64,000 bases of DNA. It comes from Cephalopachus bancanus. Taxonomy: Eukaryota; Chordata; Mammalia; Primates; Tarsiidae. Every line of letters begins with the position of its first letter. Position 1 is the first letter of the stretch. Position numbers and translations under genes: made by a program. The notes under the pieces were generated by a model. The model did not search any database, had not been told where the DNA came from, and was given only the letters and a program-made list of their open reading frames with translations. The DNA lies in contig JAPVLO010000275.1 in NCBI GenBank assembly GCA_027257055.1, forward strand, positions 1,984,001 through 2,048,000, written 5' to 3'. Below, piece after piece: positions 1 through 10,620 of the stretch.

Positions 1-89
1 AAGTACCTTGAAAGAATCAGACACCATCAAACTTCAGCGTGGAGACAGCTCAGCTCTGCCGATTCTGTGGAGGACTGCATTTTCTAAAG

Positions 90-590
90 AATGCCACAGT
101 GTTGTCTTCGGTTCCACATGCTCTTCTAGAACCTTGCTACTCACCCGTCAAGAGGTGGCATCTATGCCCTCCTTGAACCAAGGTGGGCCGTTGTGACTGC
201 CTGACCCGTAGAGTATCCTGGAGGTGTTGCTGTGTGACTTCCGAATGTCAGGCTGTAAAAATGCCTCATGCTTCCACCTTGATCTCTGGGGACACTCGCT
301 CTTAGGATAGAGCCTACTGTGCTGCGAGGAAGCCCAAGCAGCCTGTGGAGAGGAAAAGAACCAACGCCAAGATCTCACAGCCCTGACTGAGCTTCCGGTG
401 AATGACTGGGGCCAACGTGAGTGCGCCATTTTGAAAGAGGGTCTTCCTGCCCCAGTTGACCCTGTGTGGAGCAGAGAGGGGCCTCTAAGCCTTTTCCAAC
501 CAAAGGGCAGAGCCGTGAACAAAATAAATGGTGGTTTTTGTTTAAGTCACTAAGTTTGGAGTGGTTTTTGGACAGCAACAGAGTAGCACA
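90..590 (+). repeat. MLT1-like MaLR solo LTR
   Basis: The segment follows the MLT1 family of old, non-coding LTRs (ERVL-MaLR group) along most of its length. Landmarks are the early part around 100-160, a 'gtgtgacttcc' block near 231, 'gaggaagcccaagcagcctgtgg' near 327-349, and the 3' end at 515-585 with an AATAAA-type signal followed by the 'aagtcactaagtttgg' ending. No internal retroviral coding sequence flanks it, so it reads as a solo LTR. The orientation puts its end on the + strand. The subfamily cannot be set by eye. Confidence 0.7.
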
Positions 591-1729
591 TTCCAAATGA
601 GGAAACTGAGCTCTAGAAAGCAGAGGTGATTTGTGTGTTTCCACTGAGCAGTGGTGGTGAAGACGCACCTTCAGGACTCCTGGCTGTAGTTCTGGTGCTC
701 CGGGATGACTGAGCAGGAAGTATGTGTTCTGGCTCATGCTGGAGAGAACCAAAATACCACGTCATTATTCTGGAAATGAGCTCTCAGAGATCAGAGGAGC
801 TGAATGCCAACGAAGGTGACCTGATTTGCTAGTGACCCTAGGGTACTGCCAGAGCAGGACTGGGCTTCTTACAAAATGGCAAACTCGGAGTCAGGACAGA
901 GCAGAGAGTTTCTCTGACCCGTTCCCTCTCTCGCACCCTGAGCACAGCCCCTCCTCACCTCACTCAGCCCTGTCTCCAGGCAGATACCAACACTCTTAGA
1001 GCGTATTTTGCTACCTGCCCCAAGGGTCACAGCTGACTGGACCAGGAGTGGGCCCAGATCCCAAGGATGGTCCATCCTTAGATGGCCTGGGACACAGTCT
1101 GGCACAAGAGGTTATGCCAGAATCAATTATTATGATTACATGGATCAATTTGTTTCCTTCAGAAATGTAAGTTTGCAGTTACTAGGTCACTTGCAGAAGG
1201 ACATGAAGGCAGGGGTCTAGGGATATCATGATGGGCTCTATGAAAGCTAGTTCCAAAGAAAGAACTATGATGAGCTTATCATTTAGGATCTGGGTGCATC
1301 TGGCAGTAACTGTGGCTTAAATATCAACAATTATTAGTTCTCCCTCTGTATAAATTCAGTGTGAGGCAATCCAATTAAGGCACGATGGAGATTCCATGGG
1401 ATTGCCAGGGACTCAGGCTCCATCCAGCTTCCCCTTGGATTTTTAGCATATGCTTTCTAGTCTCCAGTTTGCCTACATTCAAAAAATGGCTGCTGGAGCA
1501 CCAGCCTCCACATCTGCATCCCAAGCAGCCAGCAAGAGGAAGAGGTAAAGGGCAAATGCCATTCTTAAAATGCTTTTGGCAAGCCTCATCCAAGAACCTC
1601 TATTTATATCTCACTAACCACTTCCTTCAAGGGAGACTAGGAAATGGAGTCTTTTAGCGAGGGACCTAGCTGTATAAAATAACATTGCAAAGAAAAGGAA
1701 TAATAGACATGGGGTAGGCATAGAGGTTT

Positions 1730-2262
1730 TGAAATATGTCCCTCAGTTTTTGGACATTTCTCCCTTCAAAAGGCAGAGCCCCTCCCCTTGAATCTGGGCA
1801 ATTCAGTAACTCAGAAGAGCCCGCTAACAGAAGATGCAGAGATGGTGATATGTGGGGTCTGAAGCCAGGCCATAAAAAGGACAGCTGTCATTGGCGCTCT
1901 TGCGGTCTCTCTCTCTCTCTCTTTCTGTCACTGGCTTTGGGTCTGAGAAGCTGGCTGCGATGTGGGCGGGGGCGGGGGGCAAGTGGGAGGGAACTGAGTT
2001 TTCCCCTTGGAAACCATTCCCCCATTCCCGACTTGCCGCCCGCAGGAGTCAAGAGCCAGGAAGCGGATCCTTCGCCCCCAGGAGGGCCCTCAGGCGATGG
2101 CAGCCCTGGTCAAAGTGATGGAGTCTCGCCGGAGAGACCCCAAGCCCGAATCTCCCACATCCACAGGTCCTGCGGACATGGTAGTAAATGTTTATTGTTG
2201 TTTCAAGCCACCGATTTGGGGGTCTTTTGTGATGCGGCAACAGCTGCCTAACAGCAAATGGT
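1730..2262 (+). repeat. MLT1-like MaLR solo LTR with a (TC)n tract
   Basis: This is a second LTR of the same broad type. It opens with a 'tgtccctcagttttt' block followed by 'ccccttgaatctgggc', carries 'ggccataaaaagg' near 1868, and ends with 'aaatgtttattgttgtttcaagccaccgatttggg' near 2187-2221. A (CT)n microsatellite at 1906-1922 sits inside it at the position where this family tends to be CT-rich. The middle (1960-2110) is unusually GC-rich and diverged. No coding remnant is visible. Confidence 0.65.
1906..1922. repeat. (TC)n microsatellite
   Basis: About eight uninterrupted TC dinucleotides lie inside the LTR above. The tract could vary in length between individuals. Confidence 0.9.
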
Positions 2263-2784
2263 TAGCAACGGCTGCCATAAGGGGTAAAAAGAGAAAAATC
2301 CACAGGCTGATGGCAGAGCAGAGAAAACAACTGTTCCTTTCCTGAAGAAAATGGAGGCGGTCAGCAATTTTTGCCTCTCAAGTTTTAAAATATTCTGTAA
2401 ATTAAACAAAGGGACAATAAGGAAGCTGCAGCAACACGGGAGTGCGGAGATGGTCGGGGAGGCTGGGCCCGGACAGCCACAGGCCCTCCACCTTGCTGAG
2501 GAGGATGCCGGGCGGCAAGACTCCCACAGGGAAGCTGGCCAGAGGGAGGAGTGGCAAGAGGAGACGGGACGCTGGCCGCCAGGATCCACTGGGCCGCATG
2601 AGCCTCAGGAAGTCTCAAGTCAGTCCCCAAGTCAAGCCAAGGACAAGTCAAATCCCCTTTAAGTGGGCCTGGTTAGCCCACGGAGCACAGACTTCAGCCC
2701 CAAGGTCAGAATCATAGTTTTTTCCCCAGGGTTGAAAGGGACCATTTTCCTTTGATGGACACTGGGCCAGTAGTTTCCTGGTTT

Positions 2785-3290
2785 ACATAACTGGTTTGCT
2801 CCAGTTATGACTGCTGCCTAACAAACAGCCCCACGCATAATGGTTGAAAGCCATAACTACATTGCTTCTGTGGATCAAGAATTTGGACAGTGCCCAGAGG
2901 AGAGGGTTTGCTTCTGCTTCACCTCAGCAGGGAAGTCCAGGGGTCTGAGAGACTTGAATAGCCAAGAGCTGGAATACCGAGGGTTGGAAGACCCAGGGCT
3001 GGGAGACAGGGGAGCGCACCTGGTACAGTGGTGGGGATGGCAGGGAGCTGAGCTCAGCTGGATCGTCCTCAGACCCAGATCAGGGAGTCGGACTTTTTAC
3101 AAGACACCGGGTGCCCTATGAAGGAGTGTGTGTGAGTGTCCACTCCCAGGGAGCCAGGAGGGAGCTGCCCACCTTTTATGATCTCGCCTTGGAAGTCACA
3201 AAGCTCCCTTCCAGGTTGAAGTAGTCACAAGATTCAATAGGACAAGCATCAGAATTCGTGGTCATGTTTTAACAAACTGCAACAATATTG
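2785..3290. repeat. Old interspersed repeat, family not named
   Basis: The pattern 'actgctgcctaacaaacagcccc' followed by 'gtggatcaagaatttgg' and, near 3175, 'ttttatgatctcgccttggaagtcacaa' matches a common mammalian LTR-like repeat that starts with a 'gctgtgtaacaaaccacc' motif. I remember the family pattern but not its name with certainty. It is heavily diverged and non-coding. Confidence 0.45.
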
Positions 3291-4674
3291 TATGAACAAT
3301 CTATGCCTCGAAGTGTGGGGCTCTCCTTCAGCTTGGCAGAGCCCTGAGCTGAGCTGAGGCTCGGGGGACCCCCCCCCCGTCCCTCCCAGCTAGCATTGTG
3401 GTCTCCCAGAAAGCCAGTTACTCCTCTGTGTGTCTACGGCAGGCGGGTCCAGCCGCTGTAGGCAGGAATACATGTGCACCTCTGGGTGGTTCTGTCAGTG
3501 GACAGCTCCCTGGCTATCTCACTTGGCAGGCTCAGGGAGTCTGGGCCGCAGTCCTTGAATCAATCACTCTTGGCCCAGAGGTTACTGTTTCACTGAGACA
3601 CCTGGACAGGTAAGTATCTTTAAGGGGAGACTTCAAGGAGACAACTAACATGGCTGTAGAAATCCCCCCTTCGTTAGGCACCGACTTCCTGAGGTACTGG
3701 GCACCAAGGGGAGACAGCACGGGGTACCGTCCGGGACCGATCCCACTGCTGGCTGAGAGTCAAGCGCATTCACACCCCTTGGAGAGGCGCTGTCAGAACC
3801 TCTGTCCACCAGAAGCAAAGCAGACCTCTTGATGGGCAGTGGGAAGTATTCCTGGACTTCCTGGAAATGCCTTCAGGTCAGAGATGGCAGGCTCCTGACA
3901 TCTCTCGAGTTACCTGTAATGTGATTAAATCTGATTCATTTTCAACTTCTCCTCCTTCCCCTCTCCTTGGGGGAAGACAATTATTTTTTCCTGGAATATC
4001 AGTAGCCCTGACTGTGCGATTCTCTGCTCTGCAGATGAAAGAAGTTCTGTGTCTGGTACCAGATCAGCAAGCTCCAGCTCAGAGACTTGGACAGAGGGAA
4101 CAGACTCATGCTACATTCTGAACATATGCTCAGTCAACTTGCTGAACTATGAAATCAGGTCGAATAGCTCCTGACTCTTTCAATATGCTGTCCTGCATGG
4201 GACGCCCAAAGCCCATAAGACAAGCCTAAAACATGAAAAATATGAGAGCCCGAGGGCCATTCCTTGTCACCCCCAGGGTTGACCATGGATCACACATGCC
4301 CACGCTGAAGTGCTCAACCTGTGAGGGACCTGGCCATTCATCTCCAGCTCCCCTTCCTGTGATTTTACGACGCGTAAATGATACTGCGTGGCACTCCCTC
4401 TAGCACTAACAGAAAAGAAAACTACTGCACGTGTGTCCGATCAGCTAACCCTGGCCATCCTTCAGTTCTAGACACGAACTGCCCAGAAATAAAGGGAGTC
4501 ACATCCTACGATGTTCATGATAAATCTTCCCAATCCCATTGATGAGAATACTCACCGGACAGGATTTCCGTGCGAGCCCAGAATGGACCAACCTGCCTCT
4601 TATTTGTTTTGATAAATCCTCACATTAATTGGCTAGCTTCCTGTAGGCTGGGGATGGGACACCGTTGTGACCCA

Positions 4675-4795
4675 GAGTCTGGGCTCTGCATCTTGCTATG
4701 TGTGGCTTTGGGAAAGTCTCTTGGCCTAAGGTTCAGTTTTCTCATCTGCCACATGGGAAGCAGTGGCACCTTCCTTGCAGAGCGCCTGCTTGCGT
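4675..4795 (+). repeat. MIR SINE fragment
   Basis: The core 'gtggctttgggaaagtctct' followed by 'ttcagttttctcatctgcc' and 'acatggg' is the conserved central part of the tRNA-derived MIR SINE, in sense orientation. The ends are not visible, as is normal for this age. Confidence 0.65.
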
Positions 4796-6224
4796 CCACC
4801 ATGTGTCCAGCGAGCGCTGCTGTGCTGGGGCTTAGAGCTACCAACAGGGAGCTGGGCAGGAATCTCAGAGTCCAAAGGACAAAACACAGTAGTTGGCCCT
4901 GAGTGCCCAACTGGGAAGAGGATTATAAGTTGGGAATGGCAGATGACTCAGCCGCAGGAGTGGAGGGGACACAAAGAAAGGACAATTGTCATCAAGGCCA
5001 GACACCTTCCCAAATCTTCACTATGGAGGTAGGGACCCCATGTCAGCCCCATTTAGGAATGGGAGCCATCTGCTCTGGCAAGCCTGGAAGGGACCATCCA
5101 TCACGACCACACGCTTTCTTCATGCATTTGTTACAGGCACTGTAAATACCTCTCCAGTCTGTCGGTGGTTCAGTTTCAGAAGCATTGCTGTTAGCATCTT
5201 TCCCATGCAAGCGTGCCCCAGATGTGAAGCTGGCTTTCATTATTAGGGCTTGACGAACTGTTTTGCATTCTGGACCACTGGAATACAGGGCATGAAAACA
5301 GAGTTTTCCACCCAAACTCCATGTCATACAACAGAGAATGGCATGTTTTCCTTTTATACACATCAAACTATCAGTGACTTGGGCAAGGGTTCTGGTCAGA
5401 AATTCCTAATCCAACAATCCAGTTCTGAAATGGTCAGTTTTGAGGGCTGCAAACGCTTTGGGTTCTGAGCCCTCTTTGGATTGAAGGATGCATTAGTGAC
5501 ACTGTAAGTCAGGAGACGGTGCAAGTAGGTAGGAGTATGGGAGACTTGGGAGCTTATGAGTGACCTCTGGGTTGGGTGAGGACTCTTCCTGCCCTCTGAA
5601 TGGAGGCCCTGAACTTTGATGTGATGGGATGTCCAGGCTGGGCCTTGTGAGCAGAAGCAAGATTGTAGGCAGTGGCTGTATTTGGAAGGAGGGAGGGAGT
5701 ATGGTGCCGAGAGCAGGCATCTTGCAGCCTGCTTGCCACCAGAAAGCCAACTCTAGGAATGACACTCCATAACAAAGCACAGTCCTCCTCCACCTGGGCC
5801 CTTGTCCTAGCGGCACAGACTCTTTTGCTGTTTTTCTTCCCCACCCATCTTATTAAGGTAGGCAAAGCCCAGGAGCAGGTAGACTCTCAATTATACTACG
5901 GCCCCAACAGAGACAGCTTGGGAAGATCTTTGGGTTCCAGGCTCCTTTCATCTGGTGGCTCCGCTATACCGCAGAGCTTCGTTGTCATAGCACCCAGATG
6001 GCAGAGGAGAAAGAGAAGATGCAGTGTGGAGACCCACAGTCTCAAAAGCCCTGGTGTTGAGGCAGTGGGCAGGAACTCATATCCCCATGCTTGGAACTTA
6101 GTCACCTGGTCACGCCCACCGCAAAGGTGTCTGGGAAGCAAAGCAGTCAATGCTGTGGCAAGAGAGGAGGGATTTCACTGGGCAGCTAGTGGTCTCCGAT
6201 ACCAGCTTTTGATGTCCATTTTCC

Positions 6225-6362
6225 TTATCTAAGTTATACATGCACATTGCTTAAAGAGTCAAATAGTCCTACAAGGTTGCTTAGGAAACGCAGCAGTCCT
6301 TCCATGCTTCCCTTTCCTCCCCTCTTCAGAGATGATCTCTTTTGCCTGATGATTTCCATAAA
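6225..6362 (-). repeat. Probable L1M 3'-end fragment
   Basis: The text resembles the reverse complement of old L1M 3' tails ('aaagagtcaaatagtcctac' then 'tcctcccctcttcagag'). It is short and strongly diverged, so the assignment is tentative. Confidence 0.4.
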
Positions 6363-6364
6363 CG

Positions 6365-6900
6365 AATCCATGAGGATTCATTTTCCATTGCTGCATAGGA
6401 AACCACATAAGTGTAGCGGGTGAAGACAGTACCCACTGATCATCTTGTGGTTATGTGAGTGGGAAATCTGGGCACACTGTGCTGGGTATTCTGCTTAGAG
6501 TCTCAGAGGGCTAAAATCAAGGTGTTGCACAGGCTGTGCTCTCCTCTGAAGCCTGGAGTCCTTGAGAGCTCACTTGGCAGGGGTCTGTTTTTTGTGGTTG
6601 TAGGACTGATGCCCCCATTTCCAGCTGGCTGCCAGCCAGGGACCATGCTCAGCTAAGAGGCTGTCCATGTTCTTTGCCATGTGGCTCCTCTGTTTTCAAA
6701 ACCAGCACTGAAGACTCTTCCTCACCTCGAATTCCTGTTTTGTTTCTCCCCTCTCTAAGCATCCCGTCTCTGACTCTACACCCAGATGGAAAGGGCCCAG
6801 CCAGTTACAGTCTCCTTGTCTTGAAGTCAGCTGACTGGGATGGCAATCAAATCTGCAAAACCCCTTCACAGAAACATCTAGGTTAGCATTTGGCAACCTG
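6365..6900. repeat. Probable old interspersed repeat, family not named
   Basis: 'ttttccattgctgcataggaaaccacat' at 6380 and 'agtcagctgactgggatggcaatc' near 6826 resemble the repeat type seen at 2785-3290. Divergence is high and the borders are uncertain. Confidence 0.35.
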
Positions 6901-7407
6901 GGAGAAAACAGGTGTATGTAGACCAGTGGCAGAATTGTAGAATCCTGCCCACCACAGTATGGCCACATTGTTATGTCTTGGTTTTTCCATTTGGAGTGCT
7001 GTCTGTTGGCCTCCCATCATGTGGATGTGGACATAGCTCCCTTTCCTCCCACCTCTCTGCCCATGTACACAGCTCAGACTGCCTCAGTCCCCCATCAGAG
7101 TGATGTAGAAAAGTCAATTAGATCAATGCTCAGTATTTACCATTAGCATGACAAAAACACCATCTGCAACAATGTCGAGGAATCAACTACAGTGGACTTT
7201 CCTTTTGTTTTCTTTGGAACTTATTGGTTTTCCTGTTCATTCAGTTTTCTATCTACTTACCTCAACCACAAGCTCTTTGCCAGTTTTCAGGATCTTCTCA
7301 AGTCAGATCAGGTACTGTGGAAATTATTAATGCTTCACTGCATAGCTCAGCTCCCTGCCTTCTGGAAATGTCATGGGTCTACCCCTGGTTCCCTGTGGGT
7401 AGGATGG

Positions 7408-7768
7408 TATCTTAGTCTGTTCAGGGTGCTGCTACAAAATACCATAGACTGCGTGGCTTATAAACCACAGAAACGTATTGCTCACAGTTCTGGAGGCTGG
7501 ACAGTCCAAGATCAAGGAGCTGGCAGGTTTGGTTTCTGGTGAAAGCCTGCTTCCTGGTTCACAGACAACCATCTTCTTACTATAATCACACATGGTAGAA
7601 AGGGCAAGGGTCTTCTCTGGGGTTTCTATTCTAAGGGCATTAGTCTCACTTCTGAGGGCTCCACTCTTGTGATCTAATTGCCTCCCATAGATCCCACCTC
7701 CAAATACCATGACACTGGCATTAGGATTTCAACACATGAATTTGGGTGGGAGGAAAGGTAGACAAATT
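7408..7768. repeat. Dispersed repeat, copy A of a family present twice in this window
   Basis: The element begins 'cttagtctgttcagggtgctgc' and ends near 'atttcaacacatgaatttggg'. A clear relative lies at 33,525-33,875. Both carry 'cagttctggaggctgg', 'agtccaag(a/t)tcaagg', 'ttcttactgtaat'-like text and a closing block with 'aataccat'. The family is very common in primate genomes, but I do not name it. It contains no coding sequence. Confidence 0.6.
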
Positions 7769-7774
7769 CAGTCA

Positions 7775-8078
7775 ACAGCAGACAGCCATGTGACCAGTTA
7801 TGAGCAAAGGATTGTGTGTCACTTCTGAGCCAAGCATTTAATTGTCAATGCAAGGCCTTACAGGAAGTCTTCTTTCCCTCTGTCATGTTGTCTGTCATTG
7901 TTCCAGAGAGCGGCTGTTTCACTGATCTAGATGCTGGGGTGAGGGACACCCTGAACAGAGACCCCAGTCAACCTTCCTTGCACTGATAATTCAACTTTTG
8001 TTATGTTTAAGCCACTGAGCTTCTGGAACTATTTGTTACTGCAGTATGATTTAGCTGACCCTGACTAATGCAGAGAAT
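7775..8078 (+). repeat. MaLR-like LTR fragment
   Basis: The 3' part 'acttttgttatgtttaagccactgagcttctgg' followed by 'tttgttactgcagtatgatttagc' and 'cctgactaatgcag' is the typical terminal third of a MaLR-type LTR. The preceding text ('ccatgtgaccagttatgagc', 'tgttccagagagcggctg') fits the same element. It abuts copy A of the repeat above. Confidence 0.6.
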
Positions 8079-8964
8079 GGTAAGCAGGAGTGGGTGCTGA
8101 TGCAACAGATATCAAGATGCATGGCACTGGCTTAAAGGCTGAGCAAGCAGGCAGTGTGAAAGTGTATTTTGGAGGCTGGAAGCACGGCCACCTGTGTTTT
8201 GAATAGTATCCCATTTGGTAAAGTGTCACCTGGGATAGCACAGAAGGTTCAGAGAAGAGAGAATAACAGTGTTATTCTACCATCAAAGCCTTAGAGCCTC
8301 AGAGGACCTGAAATGAAGTGAGAGAGACATGTCATGAACAGCATGCAGGATGAGATACTGACAATAAGATTGAAAGGAATCAAACAGACTAGGTAAGACA
8401 TTAGCTACATTTCTGAGAAACTAGTAATGCCAAAACTCCATGAACTAGGACTAATACAGCCTGTGACTGAAACATAAAATAACTCCTGGTCTCCAACTTT
8501 CTTCAGGAAGGAGGTGGGCTGAGAAAACAGCTCAGCCTCAAAGGGCATATATTCCGCAACGTCCACTTCATATGCAGTCAAGGAAAAATGGTCAGAGGGT
8601 GAAGCAAGGTTCCCAGGACAGTGGACTGGCCTGACCTGCCCAGCGAGCAGGATTGAGACTATTTAAGTGAGATCAGGGTTAGTCTCACTTTGGGGTAGAG
8701 GGCAACATCTACCCAGGAGGATACCAGGGTTGCTGTGGATACCATCGGCTTGGTGTCTCCCACTCCTTCCCTTTCTGAATTGGGATGTTGTGTTATTCTA
8801 TCCCTTTACACTACTATGTAGTGGGTGTGTGCATGGCGGGTGGGCACAATCTGTCTTAAGGCCATAGGCCTCTAGACCAAGAGGAACAGCATGACTCACA
8901 TGAAGAAACCTCTGGGCCTCCACAGAGGTCCTAGGCTTTGAGCTGGATGCCACAAAATGTCCCT

Positions 8965-9247
8965 CACCTCAAATTCCAGTTATCCTGTCTCTGGCCTCTA
9001 GACACAGATTAAAAAGGAGACTGGGTCAGGACCCCTGGGGAGGGCGAAATGTATTTTGTGTGAGGGAAAGAAGGAATGACTACCACCTCTTGGGTCCATG
9101 CTTTGCCTTGTCCTCTGCCATGGCAACCAACACATTCTATTCCAGACAGAGGCTGCTTCATCAACCTGGTGTCCCCAGGTGTCTCCCTATGCACACATAG
9201 ATGGGCCAGAAATAAACCTTAGAGAACTGCAACATGGCCCAGCCTCT
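8965..9247 (+). repeat. MaLR-like LTR fragment, decayed
   Basis: 'acattctattccagacagaggctgcttcatcaacctgg' and the closing 'agaaataaacc' with 'ctctcctgactgatac' at 9213-9258 follow the same LTR type as 7775-8078, with a short internal loss before the end. Confidence 0.45.
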
Positions 9248-9433
9248 CCTGACTGATACAAGGAGTCTATCCATCCTACCTCTTGAAGAAGCGTCTCCAG
9301 AGCAGCCTGCCTGCTCCAGCCTGGGCTGCTGACCCTCTGCACATGGCCTGGCAGCTCCCACCTGGGACTTTCACTGCCCTTAGTCCTATGTTGAATGTCC
9401 TGCTTTCTGGATCACATGCCTCCCTCGTTTTTG

Positions 9434-9764
9434 GTTGACATCTTTATTTTTTTTTCTTTTTTTGAAATGGAGTGTCACTCTTCCATCGCCCAGGCTGAGT
9501 GTGGTGGCATGCTCATGACCACCACAGCCTTGACCTGCTGAGCTTAGGTGATCCTTCCACCTCAGCCTTCCAAGTAGCTGGAACTAAGGATGCATGCCAC
9601 CACGCCCAACTAGTTTTTGTGACTTACTGTAGAGATGAGTTCTCACCAAGTTGTCCGGGCTGGTTGCGAACTCCCGGCCTCAGGCAACCCTCTCACCTTG
9701 GCCTTCCAAAGTGCTGGGATTACAGGCTGAGCCACCACACCTGGCCAGTTGACTTCTTTATTTT
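9434..9764 (-). mobile_element. Alu SINE with 17-bp target-site duplication
   Basis: This is a complete dimeric Alu in antisense orientation, with the T-rich tail on the left. It is flanked by a 17-bp direct repeat at 9434-9450 and 9748-9764 with one mismatch, so the element itself is about 9451-9747. It shares the 'tactgtagagatgag' and 'attacaggctgagccacc' forms of the other Alus in this window. A two-base loss from the usual GCGTGAGCC is visible. It is a 7SL-derived, L1-mobilised element, which establishes that the genome is primate. Confidence 0.92.
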
Positions 9765-9879
9765 GGCAAAGTATAATCTCTGGTAGCTTCCTCCCATGAG
9801 AAAGGACGCATCAGAGGTAGAGTTTTTGAAACCGTAAGCATCTAAAAACACTTGTTTTATAGTTTGGCTGGGTGAAGGT

Positions 9880-10620
9880 TGAAAATAATTTTCCTTTGTA
9901 TTTCCCAAGGTTTTGCTCTCTTCCTTCTTCTACTTGTTGCTGTGGAGAAGTCCATGGCCATTCTGACTCCTGTCTGTATGTGACCTGTTCTTGATGTCAG
10001 GACATTTTCGCCCAGTATTCTGAGACTCAACATTGATATGCCTTGGTGTGGGACTATTTTTTCCCATTGTGCTGGGCTCTCTGTGAGCCTTTTCTGCACA
10101 TACTTTCTTGGATTAATTCATTGACGGTTTTCTCCCATTTTCTCTGATCACTCTGTTGTGGTTACTACTGTTGGCCAACAGATTTTTTGGTTGGTCCACT
10201 AATTTAAAAAAATTTTCTCTCCTATTTTCCTTTTTTTGTTGTTCTTATTGTTCTACTTTCATGAAGGCTTTCTCAACTTTCTCTTCCAATCTTTCTTTGA
10301 AAGCTTTTTTTCCTTTTGCATTTCTGCTACCTTCTTTTAATCTTCCATTTTTCTGACTTCCTTTTTATATACGTTCTCCCTTCATGGGTTGCGAGAACTT
10401 TTAAAATTTTCCTAACGTTATTGATAGTTTTGTTGACATTTACTTCTCTCTGCATAGTCTCTGTTTCTTTCAACTTGTTTTTTAAAAAATCTGTGGCTTT
10501 GCATTCCATGACACAGGCTTTCCTGAGATGCCAGGTCAGTCCTGGCTGCCTGCTCGAATCTGCCTGGAAGGGGCTGAGAGACTGACTAGAAGCTCTAGGC
10601 ACATGAGTGGTGGTAGTAAC
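9880..10620. repeat. AT-rich stretch, probable old LINE remnant
   Basis: The stretch is pyrimidine- and T-rich, contrasting with both sides. 'ttgatatgccttggtgtggg' and 'gctgggctctctgtgagccttttc' resemble reverse-strand text of an old LINE open reading frame. Open frames here are short and low in complexity. I cannot give a family or reliable borders. Confidence 0.3.
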